From: an uncultured Bacteroidales bacterium | GTDB lineage: Bacteria; Bacteroidota; Bacteroidia; Bacteroidales; UBA932 | Reading direction: 5' to 3' | Length of the DNA stretch: 64,000 nucleotides | Assembly: GCA_944323245.1 (NCBI GenBank) | Contig: CALURT010000006.1 | Coordinates: 47,222 to 111,221 of the forward strand | In this document: one piece after another, positions 44,991 through 53,684 of the stretch | How the letters are laid out: every line of letters starts with the position of its first letter | Position numbering within the stretch: position 1 is the stretch's first letter | Made by a program: the position numbers and the translations under genes | The notes under the pieces: generated by a model | The model's database searches: none | The model's input: only the letters and a program-made list of their open reading frames with translations | What the model was told of the DNA's origin: nothing

Positions 44991-45637
44991 TCTTCCTCCA
45001 CTTTCTCGAATTCGGCGTCTTTCACGTCTTCGTATCTGATGGATTTGTCCGGCGAACCTCCGTCATCCTGACCGTCCCCGGAAAACCGTATTTCGTACTC
45101 CTTCATGGCCTTGTTCATCTGCCATGACACCACGAGTTCCGATATTCCGTACACCAAAAATATGGAACCGGTCACTATTACGGCTGCGTTTTTCACGAAA
45201 TCAGGCTCGACGAGCATGAGTATGCCGCCGAAAAAGCACAATACCGGAAGCAGGAAGGACAGGAAGGACAACCTGAGAAAACTTCTGGCGCTTATAAGCG
45301 ATATACCCTGAAACAGTCCGAACAGGACGGCGATGAACCCGACAAGATAGAGGATGATATCCGTCACCTCCCCGGAAAAACCGAAAAGCAGCACGCCGAC
45401 AAGAATCGTGACTATCGTATTGAGAACCGGAACGGCCAATCCGCTAGCCCTGCGGGCAATGATACCGAGAATCAATGAAAAGATACCGGAGGCGACAACG
45501 GCGGCCGCTATCACCTTGACGATTATATCCAAAGACTTGTCCGGCCATACAATCAGCGCTATACCTGCCAATATCGCCAAAATGGCCCGTACAAGGCCGC
45601 TGAATCTGTTTCTGAAAGCGAATGTGATCATTTTCAT
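44987..45637 (-). CDS. DUF308 (HdeD-like) multi-pass membrane protein
   Basis: A 216-residue protein with about six hydrophobic helices between residues 12 and 165 (for example [44 protein letters not shown]), the pattern of the HdeD/DUF308 family linked to acid resistance in enterobacteria; role here unknown. The last 45 residues are a highly acidic, soluble tail (DGQDDGG, then EKVEEE). It is the first gene of the dnaG-metG-murB-murA run and its end overlaps dnaG by 4 bases. ATG 45631 is another possible start. Confidence 0.85.
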   Translation of the reverse strand: MKMITFAFRNRFSGLVRAILAILAGIALIVWPDKSLDIIVKVIAAAVVASGIFSLILGIIARRASGLAVPVLNTIVTILVGVLLFGFSGEVTDIILYLVGFIAVLFGLFQGISLISARSFLRLSFLSFLLPVLCFFGGILMLVEPDFVKNAAVIVTGSIFLVYGISELVVSWQMNKAMKEYEIRFSGDGQDDGGSPDKSIRYEDVKDAEFEKVEEE

Positions 45638-45749
45638 CCCTGTTAATATTCACAAATGCAAAAATAGAAATAATTTTACTATTTTCGCGAGATTTTGCGG
45701 TCCAAGACAGACAGCTTTCCGCAGAAACATCCCTGAAAAATTTTCTGAA

Positions 45750-47417
45750 ATGAAGTCCGACATAGAAATCGCAAGAAGCGTAAGAATGAAAAGGATAACC
45801 GATGTCGCCGAAAGCATCGGAATCCCTGAATCCGAGGTGGAACAGTACGGCAGATACATAGCCAAGATTCCATATACCCTCATCGACGAGAACAAGGTAA
45901 ACGGCAGCAGGCTCATCCTCGTGACCGCAATTACCGCCACAAAAGCCGGCATCGGCAAGACCACGGCATCGATAGGTCTGGCACTCGGAATGAACAGAAT
46001 CGGGAAAAAGGCGGTCGTCGCCCTGAGGGAGCCGTCTCTCGGCCCGTGTTTCGGGATGAAGGGAGGCGCAGCCGGAGGCGGTTACGCACAGGTGGTCCCG
46101 ATGGACAGGATCAATCTGCATTTTACGGGAGATTTCCATGCCGTGACATCCGTCCACAATATGATTGCCGCATTGCTCGACAATTATCTGTACCAGCATC
46201 AGGCGGAAGGATTCGCATTGAAGGAAATACTGTGGAAACGTGTCTTGGACGTAAACGACAGGTCGCTCAGGAACATCGTGACCGGGCTCGGCCCGCGGAC
46301 CAACGGCATTCCTCAGGAATCCGGATTCGACATCACGCCGGCGTCGGAAATCATGGCCATCCTATGCCTGTCCAAGGATATTGAAGACGCACGCAGGAGG
46401 ATAGGAAACATAGTCCTCGGCCGGACATTCGACGACAAACCGTTTACGGTAAACGATTTGGGAGTAGCCGGAGCCATGACCGTACTTCTGAAGGATGCCT
46501 TGAACCCGAATCTGGTCCAGACTACGGAAAACACGCCGGCATTCGTACACGGAGGACCTTTTGCCAACATAGCACACGGATGCAATTCCATACTGGCGAC
46601 AAAGACGGCAATGACTTTCGGAGACTACGTCATCACGGAAGCCGGCTTCGGAGCCGACCTCGGGGCCGAGAAATTCTTCAACATCAAATGCAGGAAAAGC
46701 GGTCTGAAACCTGCCCTTACGATTCTCGTAGCCACTTTGCAAGGCTTGAAAATGCACGGAGGGATTTCTCTTGACAAGATAAAGGAACCTGCGCCGGAAG
46801 GCGTGCGGAACGGTTTTGCGAATCTCGACCGCCATATCAGGAATCTGCAGGGATTCGGCCAGACTGTCCTTGTCTGCTTCAACAGATTCGCCACCGATAC
46901 GGAAGATGAAATAGAACTCGTCAGGACACACTGCAGGGAAATGGGTGTCGAATTCGGAATAAATGACGCCTACGCCCGCGGAGGAGAAGGCGCCGCCGAC
47001 CTTGCGGAACAGGTGGTGCGCATCATTGAAGAAAAACCGTCAGGCCCGCTTGTCTTTACATACGGAGACGATATGGCCGTCAAGGATAAAATCACTGCTG
47101 TGGCCCGGAAAATCTACGGAGCAGGGAATGTCGCTTTCAGCAGTACCGCACTCAGGAAAATCGCCCTTGCAGAACAGGACGGGGCAGGAAATTTCCCTGT
47201 CTGCATCGCCAAGACCCAGTATTCGTTCTCTCAGGATGCGAAAAAATACGGTGCGCCTGAGGGCTTCGATTTCGAAATCAAGGATGTCGTAGTGAATTAC
47301 GGAGCCGAAATGATCGTAGCCATCGCAGGCGACATCATCAGAATGCCGGGACTTCCGAAATCGCCGCAGGCCCTGAGGATAGACTTGGTGGACGGACAAA
47401 TCGAAGGACTCAGCTGA
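45750..47417 (+). CDS. fhs: Formate-tetrahydrofolate ligase
   Basis: A 555-residue enzyme that forms 10-formyl-THF from formate, THF and ATP. Start is ATG 45750 ([16 protein letters not shown]); the open frame extends 132 codons further upstream, but that part is antisense to the DUF308 gene. The nucleotide loop reads TKAGIGKTT in place of the common TPAGEGKTT, and the family signature [16 protein letters not shown] is intact. Full length for the family. It supplies one-carbon units and leads directly into a PHP phosphatase gene. Confidence 0.95.
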   Translation: MKSDIEIARSVRMKRITDVAESIGIPESEVEQYGRYIAKIPYTLIDENKVNGSRLILVTAITATKAGIGKTTASIGLALGMNRIGKKAVVALREPSLGPCFGMKGGAAGGGYAQVVPMDRINLHFTGDFHAVTSVHNMIAALLDNYLYQHQAEGFALKEILWKRVLDVNDRSLRNIVTGLGPRTNGIPQESGFDITPASEIMAILCLSKDIEDARRRIGNIVLGRTFDDKPFTVNDLGVAGAMTVLLKDALNPNLVQTTENTPAFVHGGPFANIAHGCNSILATKTAMTFGDYVITEAGFGADLGAEKFFNIKCRKSGLKPALTILVATLQGLKMHGGISLDKIKEPAPEGVRNGFANLDRHIRNLQGFGQTVLVCFNRFATDTEDEIELVRTHCREMGVEFGINDAYARGGEGAADLAEQVVRIIEEKPSGPLVFTYGDDMAVKDKITAVARKIYGAGNVAFSSTALRKIALAEQDGAGNFPVCIAKTQYSFSQDAKKYGAPEGFDFEIKDVVVNYGAEMIVAIAGDIIRMPGLPKSPQALRIDLVDGQIEGLS

Positions 47418-47418
47418 C

Positions 47419-48243
47419 ATGGGGAAACTGTACGACAACCACAATCACAGCCAGTTTTCGTTTGACGGTGCGCATGCTTCGATAGAAGGTGCGGCAAAGG
47501 CTGCACAGGAAAAAGGACTTTCCGGCATCTGTTTTACCGACCACTGCGATTTCTTCGTCCCGGAAATGAAAGCGGAATTCGAAGCCCTTGTGCCGGAGGT
47601 GTTCGACATTGAAGCACAGCAGGAGGAAATCGACAGGGTTTCGTCCCTTTCCGGCATCAGGATTTTCAAAGGGGTGGAACTCGGGCTGTACAAGAGCTGC
47701 AGGGAACAGTCCCGCGGATTCCTGTCAGCAGGTACATTCGACGAAGTGATAGCCTCCATCCACTATTTGGACGACACGGACCCGTTTTTTGGAGGATATT
47801 ATATCGGAAAAGACTGGAAAACGGCCTACGGGCATTATTTGGAGACGATTTACGAAGAACTGACCGCACTCGGGGATTTCGACATAATGGGACACTTCGA
47901 CTATGTGGCCCGATACGCTCCATACCCTCAGGCAAGCATCCTATACAAGGATTTCCCGGACATTTTCGACGCACTCCTGAAATATCTTGCCGAAAACGGC
48001 AAATCCATTGAAATCAACACCAAGACATATCAGGACTACAACGGAAGGACTCCCGTATTGGACAGGAACATCCTGTCGAGATTCAGGGAATTCGGAGGAG
48101 AGGGCATAAGCATCGGTTCAGACTCGCACAATCCTGAACGGATAGGAGACAAGTTCAGACACTTCGAGGAATACGTGAAGTCTTGCGGATTCGGATACAC
48201 AGTACATTACGAAAACCGCAAGCCGGTATTTTCTGAAATCTGA
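47419..48243 (+). CDS. PHP-domain histidinol-phosphatase-like protein
   Basis: A 274-residue metal-dependent phosphatase of the HisJ/HisK PHP type. The N-terminal metal motif is YDNHNHSQFSFDG (residues 5-17), followed by GICFTDHCDFF and a later DIMGHFDYVARYAPYP and SIGSDSHNPERIG, all with metal-binding His/Asp. Histidinol phosphate is the usual substrate of this subgroup, but no other his gene is near, so another phosphomonoester is possible. It starts one base after the fhs stop and converges with recQ. Confidence 0.88.
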   Translation: MGKLYDNHNHSQFSFDGAHASIEGAAKAAQEKGLSGICFTDHCDFFVPEMKAEFEALVPEVFDIEAQQEEIDRVSSLSGIRIFKGVELGLYKSCREQSRGFLSAGTFDEVIASIHYLDDTDPFFGGYYIGKDWKTAYGHYLETIYEELTALGDFDIMGHFDYVARYAPYPQASILYKDFPDIFDALLKYLAENGKSIEINTKTYQDYNGRTPVLDRNILSRFREFGGEGISIGSDSHNPERIGDKFRHFEEYVKSCGFGYTVHYENRKPVFSEI

Positions 48244-48281
48244 CCCGGAAATACCTCCGCAATGTCACTGACGGCAATCTG

Positions 48282-50474
48282 TCAGTTGGCCACTTCGCAA
48301 ATGAATTTAAGCCGGACAAGACGGACCTCGGATTCATCGTAATCAGGTCCGAGGGCTTCCATGGCCGCATCCAAGGAATCCGACTCCGCTTCCTCCTTGA
48401 AATAGGAATAAATCTCGTCCACGACATCCTCGTCCACTACCTGGTCGATGTAATAGTCTATGTTCAGTTTGGTACCGGAGAAAACGATGCCCTCTATTTC
48501 ATCCAAAAGTTCGTCCATCTCTTTCCCTATCGCCGACGCAATGTCCTCGAAAGGCAGTTTCCTGTCTATGCTCTGGATGATGAAGACCTTGTTGGCCGAC
48601 TTGTGGACAACAGACTTGACTATGAAATCATCCGGCCGCTCGATTTCATTTTCCTCCACATACCTGCCGATAAGCTCTATGAATTCCTTGCCGAACTTCC
48701 TCGCTTTCCCGTCACCCACGCCCTGACAGTTCTTCAGTTCCTCCAATGTGACAGGATAGGTAATGGACATGTCTTCAAGGGAAGCGTCCCCGAAAAGAAT
48801 CCACGGCTGCAGGTGCAGTTTCTTGGACATGTCGGACCGGAGATCCTTCAGCATGGCAAGCAGGACGGGATCACCGCCTCCGCCGCCTTTGGCCGGTACG
48901 GCTTCGTCATCGTCGTCCTCGCCTTCGGCGAAATCCCTGTCTTCCGTCAGCATGAGTTCATACGGGGCTTCCATGAATTGCCGGCCCTTGTCGGTGACAT
49001 CTATCAGTCCGTAAGACTCGATATCCTTGTTCAGCAGATGCAGGACGATGCCCTGATGTATGACGGCACACCAGAATTTGACAGTATGCTCCTTTCCAGC
49101 TCCGAAAAACTCCAGTTCATCGTGCCTGTATGACTTTATCATGGCATTGGTCTCTCCGGCAAGGATATTGGCGAGATGCTCCGTCTTGAAATGCTCCGGC
49201 ATGGACTCTATGAGTTCTATGACAAGCGACATCTCCTCCCGCCCGTCGAATTTCTTCTTCGGATGAAGACAGTTGTCGCAGGCCCCGCAGTTGTCCTCCG
49301 GATAATCCTCCCCGAAATAATTGAGCAGCAACTTCCTCCGGCACTGGTTGGATTCGGCGTAAGCCACGGTTTCCAACAGGAGCTGTTTCCCTATCTCCTG
49401 CTCGGCCACAGGCTTGCCCTGCATGAATTTCTCGAGTTTCTGGATATCCTTGTAACTGTAAAAGGCGATGCAGTCGCCGCCTCGTCCGTCTCTTCCTGCC
49501 CTTCCGGTCTCCTGATAATAGCTTTCTATGCTTTTCGGAATATCATAATGTATCACGAACCGCACGTCCGGCTTGTCGATACCCATTCCGAAAGCGATTG
49601 TGGCCACGATTACGTCTATTTCCTCCATCAGGAACCTGTCCTGATTTTCCGCACGGGTCTTGGCATCCAATCCGGCGTGGTAAGGCAAGGCCTTGATACC
49701 GTTTATATTGAAGAGCTCCGCCAATTCCGTGACCTTTTTCCTGCTTAGGCAATACACTATTCCGGATTCGCCGGGATGCTGCTTGATATACTTGATGATG
49801 TCCCGCTTCGGATCTACCTTGTCCCTGATTTCATAGTAAAGATTCGGCCTGTTGAACGACGACTTGAAGACCGTCGCATCGGCGATTCCGAGATTCTTCT
49901 GTATGTCGCTCCGGACTTTCGGGGTGGCCGTCGCCGTGAGGGCGATGATCGGCGCCTTTCCTATTTCGTCTATCAGAGCCCTGATCCTGCGGTATTCCGG
50001 ACGGAAATCATGCCCCCATTCGGAAATACAGTGCGCTTCGTCCACTGCGTAAAACGAGATCCTGATTTCCTTCAGCAGCGCCACATTCTCAGCCTTGGTC
50101 AAAGACTCCGGCGCCACATAAAGGAGTTTCGTGGCTCCTGACAGCAGGTCTTCCTGAACTTCGGTAATCTGAGCCTTGGACAACGACGAATTCAGGAAAT
50201 GGGCGATGCCGTCGTTGCCGGAGACAAACCCCCGGATGGCGTCCACCTGATTCTTCATCAGGGCGATCAACGGCGAAATCACAATGGCCGTACCTTCCAT
50301 AACAAGGGCGGGGAGCTGGTAGCACAGCGATTTCCCGCCTCCGGTAGGCATCAGGACGAAAGCATCGTTGCCGTTTACAAGATGCGTTATGATTTTTTCC
50401 TGATCTCCCTTGAATGTGTCGAAACCGAAGAATTCCTTAAGTTTGGAATGCAGTTCTGCCGAAGTTATACCCAT
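48282..50474 (-). CDS. recQ: ATP-dependent DNA helicase RecQ
   Basis: A 730-residue 3'-5' helicase. Start taken at ATG 50474 (MGITSAELHSKLKEFFGFD). Motif 0/I is VLMPTGGGKSLCYQLPAL, motif II is DEAH in YAVDEAHCISEWGHDF, motif VI QETGRAGRDGRGG. The zinc-binding domain has QCRRKLLLNYFG followed by CGACDNC. A winged-helix follows, and an HRDC domain near 520-600 (GDASLEDMSITYPVTLEEL, GVGDGKARKFGKEF). The C-terminal 100 residues are a helical extension with acidic parts. Usual Bacteroidota length. Confidence 0.96.
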   Translation of the reverse strand: MGITSAELHSKLKEFFGFDTFKGDQEKIITHLVNGNDAFVLMPTGGGKSLCYQLPALVMEGTAIVISPLIALMKNQVDAIRGFVSGNDGIAHFLNSSLSKAQITEVQEDLLSGATKLLYVAPESLTKAENVALLKEIRISFYAVDEAHCISEWGHDFRPEYRRIRALIDEIGKAPIIALTATATPKVRSDIQKNLGIADATVFKSSFNRPNLYYEIRDKVDPKRDIIKYIKQHPGESGIVYCLSRKKVTELAELFNINGIKALPYHAGLDAKTRAENQDRFLMEEIDVIVATIAFGMGIDKPDVRFVIHYDIPKSIESYYQETGRAGRDGRGGDCIAFYSYKDIQKLEKFMQGKPVAEQEIGKQLLLETVAYAESNQCRRKLLLNYFGEDYPEDNCGACDNCLHPKKKFDGREEMSLVIELIESMPEHFKTEHLANILAGETNAMIKSYRHDELEFFGAGKEHTVKFWCAVIHQGIVLHLLNKDIESYGLIDVTDKGRQFMEAPYELMLTEDRDFAEGEDDDDEAVPAKGGGGGDPVLLAMLKDLRSDMSKKLHLQPWILFGDASLEDMSITYPVTLEELKNCQGVGDGKARKFGKEFIELIGRYVEENEIERPDDFIVKSVVHKSANKVFIIQSIDRKLPFEDIASAIGKEMDELLDEIEGIVFSGTKLNIDYYIDQVVDEDVVDEIYSYFKEEAESDSLDAAMEALGPDYDESEVRLVRLKFICEVAN

Positions 50475-50557
50475 ATTATTTCGTTTTGGTCCATCTAAGT
50501 TAATACTATTTTTCAGCAATCCGCAATTTACGGATGAATTTTTTCAAGATTTATTGC

Positions 50558-50565
50558 TATATTTG
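50558..50565 (+). promoter_or_regulatory. Candidate -7 box of the nhaA promoter
   Basis: TATATTTG at 50558-50565 is an exact TAnnTTTG box in the 150-base gap between divergent recQ and nhaA. The leader before the ATG at 50625 would be about 53 bases. No clear TTTG at -33. Confidence 0.5.
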
Positions 50566-50624
50566 GCCAATCAGCAATAATTATCAACGGCATCACACCT
50601 GAAAACCCGGAATCGGCAACACCC

Positions 50625-52034
50625 ATGGAACAAAAACTGAAAAATCACAGAAACAGGGACATCCTCCACGTATTCAATACTTTCCTCCAGAACGAGACAA
50701 TGTCCGGCATCTTGCTGCTGATATGTGCGGCATTCGCCGTAATCATGGCTACCGTGCCGGGAGGAGGATGGTTCGACGACATCTGGGACAACGAAGCAGG
50801 ATTCACATTGGGAGGCTTTTCCATTCACATGAGCCTAAGGCTGTGGATAAATGACGCACTGATGGCAATTTTCTTCTTCGTGGTGGGTCTGGAGATAAAA
50901 CGGGAAATGCTTGTCGGCCAGCTGAGTTCCTTCAAAAGGGCAATCCTTCCCGTAACCGCCGCCATCGGAGGAATGATAGTTCCGGCATTGATTTATACGG
51001 CTTTCAATTATGACAATCCCGATTCGGCCAACGGCTGGGGCATCCCGATGGCCACGGACATTGCTTTCGCCATCGGCATACTGGCATTGCTCGGGAAACG
51101 TGTCCCCGGCGGCCTGAAAATTTTCCTGACGGCATTGGCAATCGCCGACGACCTCGGCGCAATCCTCGTCCTTGCCATCTTTTACCCGATACATGACATT
51201 CAGACGACATGGCTTCTGTATGTGGCGATAATACTTGCCGTCATGTTCATATTCAACCGTACGGGACTGAAAAACAAGTATCTGTACATCATTCCGGGAA
51301 TCATCTTATGGTATTGCATGTACAAGTCCGGGATACACGCCACGATTTCAGGAGTACTTACGGCGATGATGATTCCGTCGAAAGGCACGATAAACGAACT
51401 GAGGTTCCACACGAAAATAGCCTTCCTCCTGAAAAAATTCAGACTGACAAGCACCCGTGAAGTGCACGTGCTTACAAGTCCGGAGCAGCAGCATATCATC
51501 CACCGCATGCATCAGGAAATCTATGCCGTAGACCCGCTGCTGCACAGGTTCGAACACAGGCTGCACCCGGTGGTCACGTTTTTCATCATGCCGCTCTTCG
51601 CCCTCGCCAATGCAGGTGTCGCCCTTGATTTCGGGACATTCGCCTCGCAGGGGATTCCCGACGTAAGCCTCGGTATATTCTTCGGACTGCTGTTCGGAAA
51701 ACCGATCGGCATATTCCTGTTCAGTTTCATCGGCATCAAATGTGGCTTCGCTGCAAAGCCGGCCGGAGTATCGTGGCTGCAATTGGCGGCGATAGGAGTG
51801 CTCGGAGGCATAGGTTTCACGATGTCTATTTTCGTGGACAATCTCGCTTTTACATCCCAGGCCATAATTGATACGGGAAAAATAAGCATCCTGCTTACCT
51901 CGGCTACAGCCGCCGTTCTCGGACTGACTGCATTGGCCCTGACATGCAAGGGAACCGCTCCTGCACTCACTCCTGAGCAGATACTGCCGGAAAAACGCCA
52001 AAAAAAGCGTCCGAAATTACAACGTATGAAATAA
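50625..52034 (+). CDS. nhaA: Na+/H+ antiporter NhaA
   Basis: A 469-residue integral membrane antiporter with about 12 spans, slightly longer than the 388-residue Escherichia coli protein owing to a longer cytoplasmic loop (about 240-300) and a basic C-terminal tail. The ion-binding Asp pair is in LTALAIADDLGAILVLAIFY. Other family segments: FFFVVGLEIKREMLVGQL, GWGIPMATDIAFAIGILALL and GIGFTMSIFVDNLAF. It exports sodium for protons. Divergent from recQ. Confidence 0.96.
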   Translation: MEQKLKNHRNRDILHVFNTFLQNETMSGILLLICAAFAVIMATVPGGGWFDDIWDNEAGFTLGGFSIHMSLRLWINDALMAIFFFVVGLEIKREMLVGQLSSFKRAILPVTAAIGGMIVPALIYTAFNYDNPDSANGWGIPMATDIAFAIGILALLGKRVPGGLKIFLTALAIADDLGAILVLAIFYPIHDIQTTWLLYVAIILAVMFIFNRTGLKNKYLYIIPGIILWYCMYKSGIHATISGVLTAMMIPSKGTINELRFHTKIAFLLKKFRLTSTREVHVLTSPEQQHIIHRMHQEIYAVDPLLHRFEHRLHPVVTFFIMPLFALANAGVALDFGTFASQGIPDVSLGIFFGLLFGKPIGIFLFSFIGIKCGFAAKPAGVSWLQLAAIGVLGGIGFTMSIFVDNLAFTSQAIIDTGKISILLTSATAAVLGLTALALTCKGTAPALTPEQILPEKRQKKRPKLQRMK

Positions 52035-52107
52035 ATTTACGATATTTGCAGAATGTGCCGACAAGGCATGGATAGAAAAGAATAATCAAATAAATACGAT
52101 AAATTTT

Positions 52108-52896
52108 ATGAAAACACTCAAATTCATTTCAGTCGCAGCAGCCGCTTTGCTCGTGGCTGCAAGTTGTAGCAACCAGCCGGCTCTTACCGTTACCAACGAA
52201 GACGGCAGCACAAGGACAGTCGAACTTCCGGACAAGGCCCTCACTGACTCCGTAAGTTATCTCGTAGGCCTCAATTTCGGATATTTCATCAAAGCCAACA
52301 ACTTCGGCGAAGACCTCAACTATAACAAAATCCGCGAAGGCATGATGGCTTTCATCAAGGCAGAAGGCAACATGAATGATCCGGCATTCAACGATCAGTT
52401 CAAAATCGGACCGGACAAGATGAACGCCCTTTTCAACAGCTACCTTTCCGCAAGGCGTGAATATGAAGCCGAATACAACAAACAGGAAGGACACAAGTTC
52501 CTTGAAGCCAACAAACAGAATGCAGGCGTGGTAGTCACCGAAAGCGGTCTCCAGTACAGAATCATCACTGACGGAAACGCCGAGACGAAACCGGGTCCTC
52601 AGGATACTGTATATGTACACTACAAAGGCACTTACATTGACGGTACTGAGTTCGACGCCACCGACCCTGAAAAAGAGCCTGTAAGACTCATTATGAACCG
52701 TGTCATCAAAGGATGGCAGGAAGGTATCCAGCTCATAGGCGAAGGCGGTGAAATCGACCTTTTCATTCCTGAAGACCTTGCCTACGGCGAAGGCGGAAGG
52801 CTCAAGCCGAACTCAACGCTTATCTTCAACATCAAGTTGGACAAAGTAAACAAATTCATACCTAAGGAAACCGAAAAAGACAAGAAAACCAAATAA
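52108..52896 (+). CDS. FKBP-type peptidyl-prolyl isomerase lipoprotein
   Basis: A 262-residue lipoprotein. The lipobox LLVAASC places the lipidated Cys at residue 20, so the protein is anchored in a membrane facing the periplasm. Residues about 40-145 form the FKBP N-terminal dimerisation-type helical domain (ALTDSVSYLVGLNFG, KIREGMMAFIKAEG), and the FKBP catalytic domain follows (QDTVYVHYKGTYIDGTEFD, MNRVIKGWQEGIQLIGEGG, FIPEDLAYGEGG). It should catalyse proline isomerisation of exported proteins. It lies 8 bases upstream of the DUF3127 gene. Confidence 0.95.
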   Translation: MKTLKFISVAAAALLVAASCSNQPALTVTNEDGSTRTVELPDKALTDSVSYLVGLNFGYFIKANNFGEDLNYNKIREGMMAFIKAEGNMNDPAFNDQFKIGPDKMNALFNSYLSARREYEAEYNKQEGHKFLEANKQNAGVVVTESGLQYRIITDGNAETKPGPQDTVYVHYKGTYIDGTEFDATDPEKEPVRLIMNRVIKGWQEGIQLIGEGGEIDLFIPEDLAYGEGGRLKPNSTLIFNIKLDKVNKFIPKETEKDKKTK

Positions 52897-52904
52897 TTCC
52901 CGAC

Positions 52905-53342
52905 ATGTCATTGGAAATAGAAGGTAAAATCATCAGGAAACTGAATGTCCAGAGCGGGACATCCCAGCGCGGCGAATGGTCCAAACAGGAATTCGTCGTA
53001 GAATATCAGGAGGGCAATTACCCTTCACAGGTATGCTTCAACGTATGGGGAGCCGACAAGGTCAAGGATCTGGAAAAGCACCAGATCGGGGACAAGGTCA
53101 AGGTATCTTTCAATCCATCGAGCAGAGAGTACAACGGAAGATGGTACACGGACTTGAGGGCGTGGAAAATCGAATCCGAAAATCCTGCTTCCGGAGAAGG
53201 GTACACGGCTGAATTCGCCCCTACGAAAGCAGAGGGGACAGGCCCGGGATATTCCCCGAATCCGGCAGAGGCCGCAAGTACGGGGCACGGATATACGGCT
53301 CCTGAGCAGAGCGGACAGGAAGAAGACGACCTTCCGTTCTAA
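52905..53342 (+). CDS. DUF3127 protein with SSB-like acidic C-terminal tip
   Basis: A 145-residue protein. Residues 1-92 (LEIEGKIIRKLNVQSGTSQ, GEWSKQEFVVEYQEGNYPSQ, VSFNPSSREYNGRWYTDL) match DUF3127, an OB-fold-like domain thought to bind single-stranded DNA. The rest is a flexible Gly/Pro/Ser/Ala linker that ends in EEDDLPF, which resembles the DDDIPF tip by which SSB recruits repair and replication enzymes. It is probably a DNA-binding auxiliary protein; this is inference from the two ends. The gene follows the FKBP gene and is closed by a terminator. Confidence 0.85.
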   Translation: MSLEIEGKIIRKLNVQSGTSQRGEWSKQEFVVEYQEGNYPSQVCFNVWGADKVKDLEKHQIGDKVKVSFNPSSREYNGRWYTDLRAWKIESENPASGEGYTAEFAPTKAEGTGPGYSPNPAEAASTGHGYTAPEQSGQEEDDLPF

Positions 53343-53344
53343 TC

Positions 53345-53378
53345 AAAAAAGAGGATGGCACACAGTCATCCTTTTTTT
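53345..53378 (+). terminator. Intrinsic terminator after the DUF3127 gene
   Basis: A run of six A, then AGGATG (53352-53357) pairing with CATCCT (53367-53372) around a 9-base loop, followed by seven T. It starts three bases after the DUF3127 stop. Confidence 0.8.
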
Positions 53379-53410
53379 GTCATAGCGGCAGCCTCTCGCC
53401 ATGGAGTGCA

Positions 53411-53453
53411 GCCTCTCTGTCATGGTGAGCAAAGCCTCTCTGTCATGGTGAGC
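53411..53453. repeat. Direct repeat of 20 bases in a repeat-rich gap
   Basis: GCCTCTCTGTCATGGTGAGC occurs at 53411-53430 and again at 53434-53453, three bases apart. A degenerate third copy (GCAGCCTCTCGCCATGGAG) lies just before. After the second copy the sequence continues into GTAGGACGCAGTCCGAAGCC, a form typical of dispersed Bacteroidota repeats. The 342-base gap 53343-53684 holds no gene; its other content is a terminator, a second repeat and the promoter of the next gene. Confidence 0.85.
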
Positions 53454-53500
53454 GTAGGACGCAGTCCGAAGCCGAACCATCTGCCCTATTGGACTGCAGG

Positions 53501-53533
53501 TTCCTCCACTCACTACGCTCGGTCGGAATGACA
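53501..53533 (+). repeat. Dispersed repeat, copy 2
   Basis: TTCCTCCACTCACTACGCTC followed by GGTCGGAATGACA; one base differs from the unit at 38354-38390 (CTCAC for CTCGC). It is upstream of the second receptor-like gene. Confidence 0.88.
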
Positions 53534-53602
53534 AAAGTGCGCCGGCTCCTTTCCCCGCCAATCAGTCCGTAAGGATAAATTTCCGGAAAAAGATTCGGGA
53601 AG

Positions 53603-53633
53603 TTTGATATTCTGAAAGTTATTCATAACTTTA
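53603..53633 (+). promoter_or_regulatory. Promoter of the second receptor-like barrel gene
   Basis: TTTG at 53603-53606, a 19-base spacer and TAACTTTA at 53626-53633 (one mismatch to TAnnTTTG). The leader before ATG 53685 would be about 45 bases. The upstream repeats end about 70 bases before it. Confidence 0.6.
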
Positions 53634-53684
53634 CCTTCCACAGAAAACTATAAAACGATAACCGGTTTGAATCCCCGATTGACC

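Noticed and set aside
45354..45749. 132-codon upstream extension of fhs
   Set aside because: Antisense to the DUF308 gene and unlike the enzyme family, whose usual start is at 45750.
48267..48286. Hairpin ACTGAC/GTCAGT between the PHP gene and recQ as a terminator
   Set aside because: Stem of six pairs, no T run, and it overlaps the recQ stop codon.
52041..52048. GATATTTG as a -7 box for the FKBP lipoprotein gene
   Set aside because: Lacks the leading TA of the consensus at the right place and has no -33 box; not listed as a feature.
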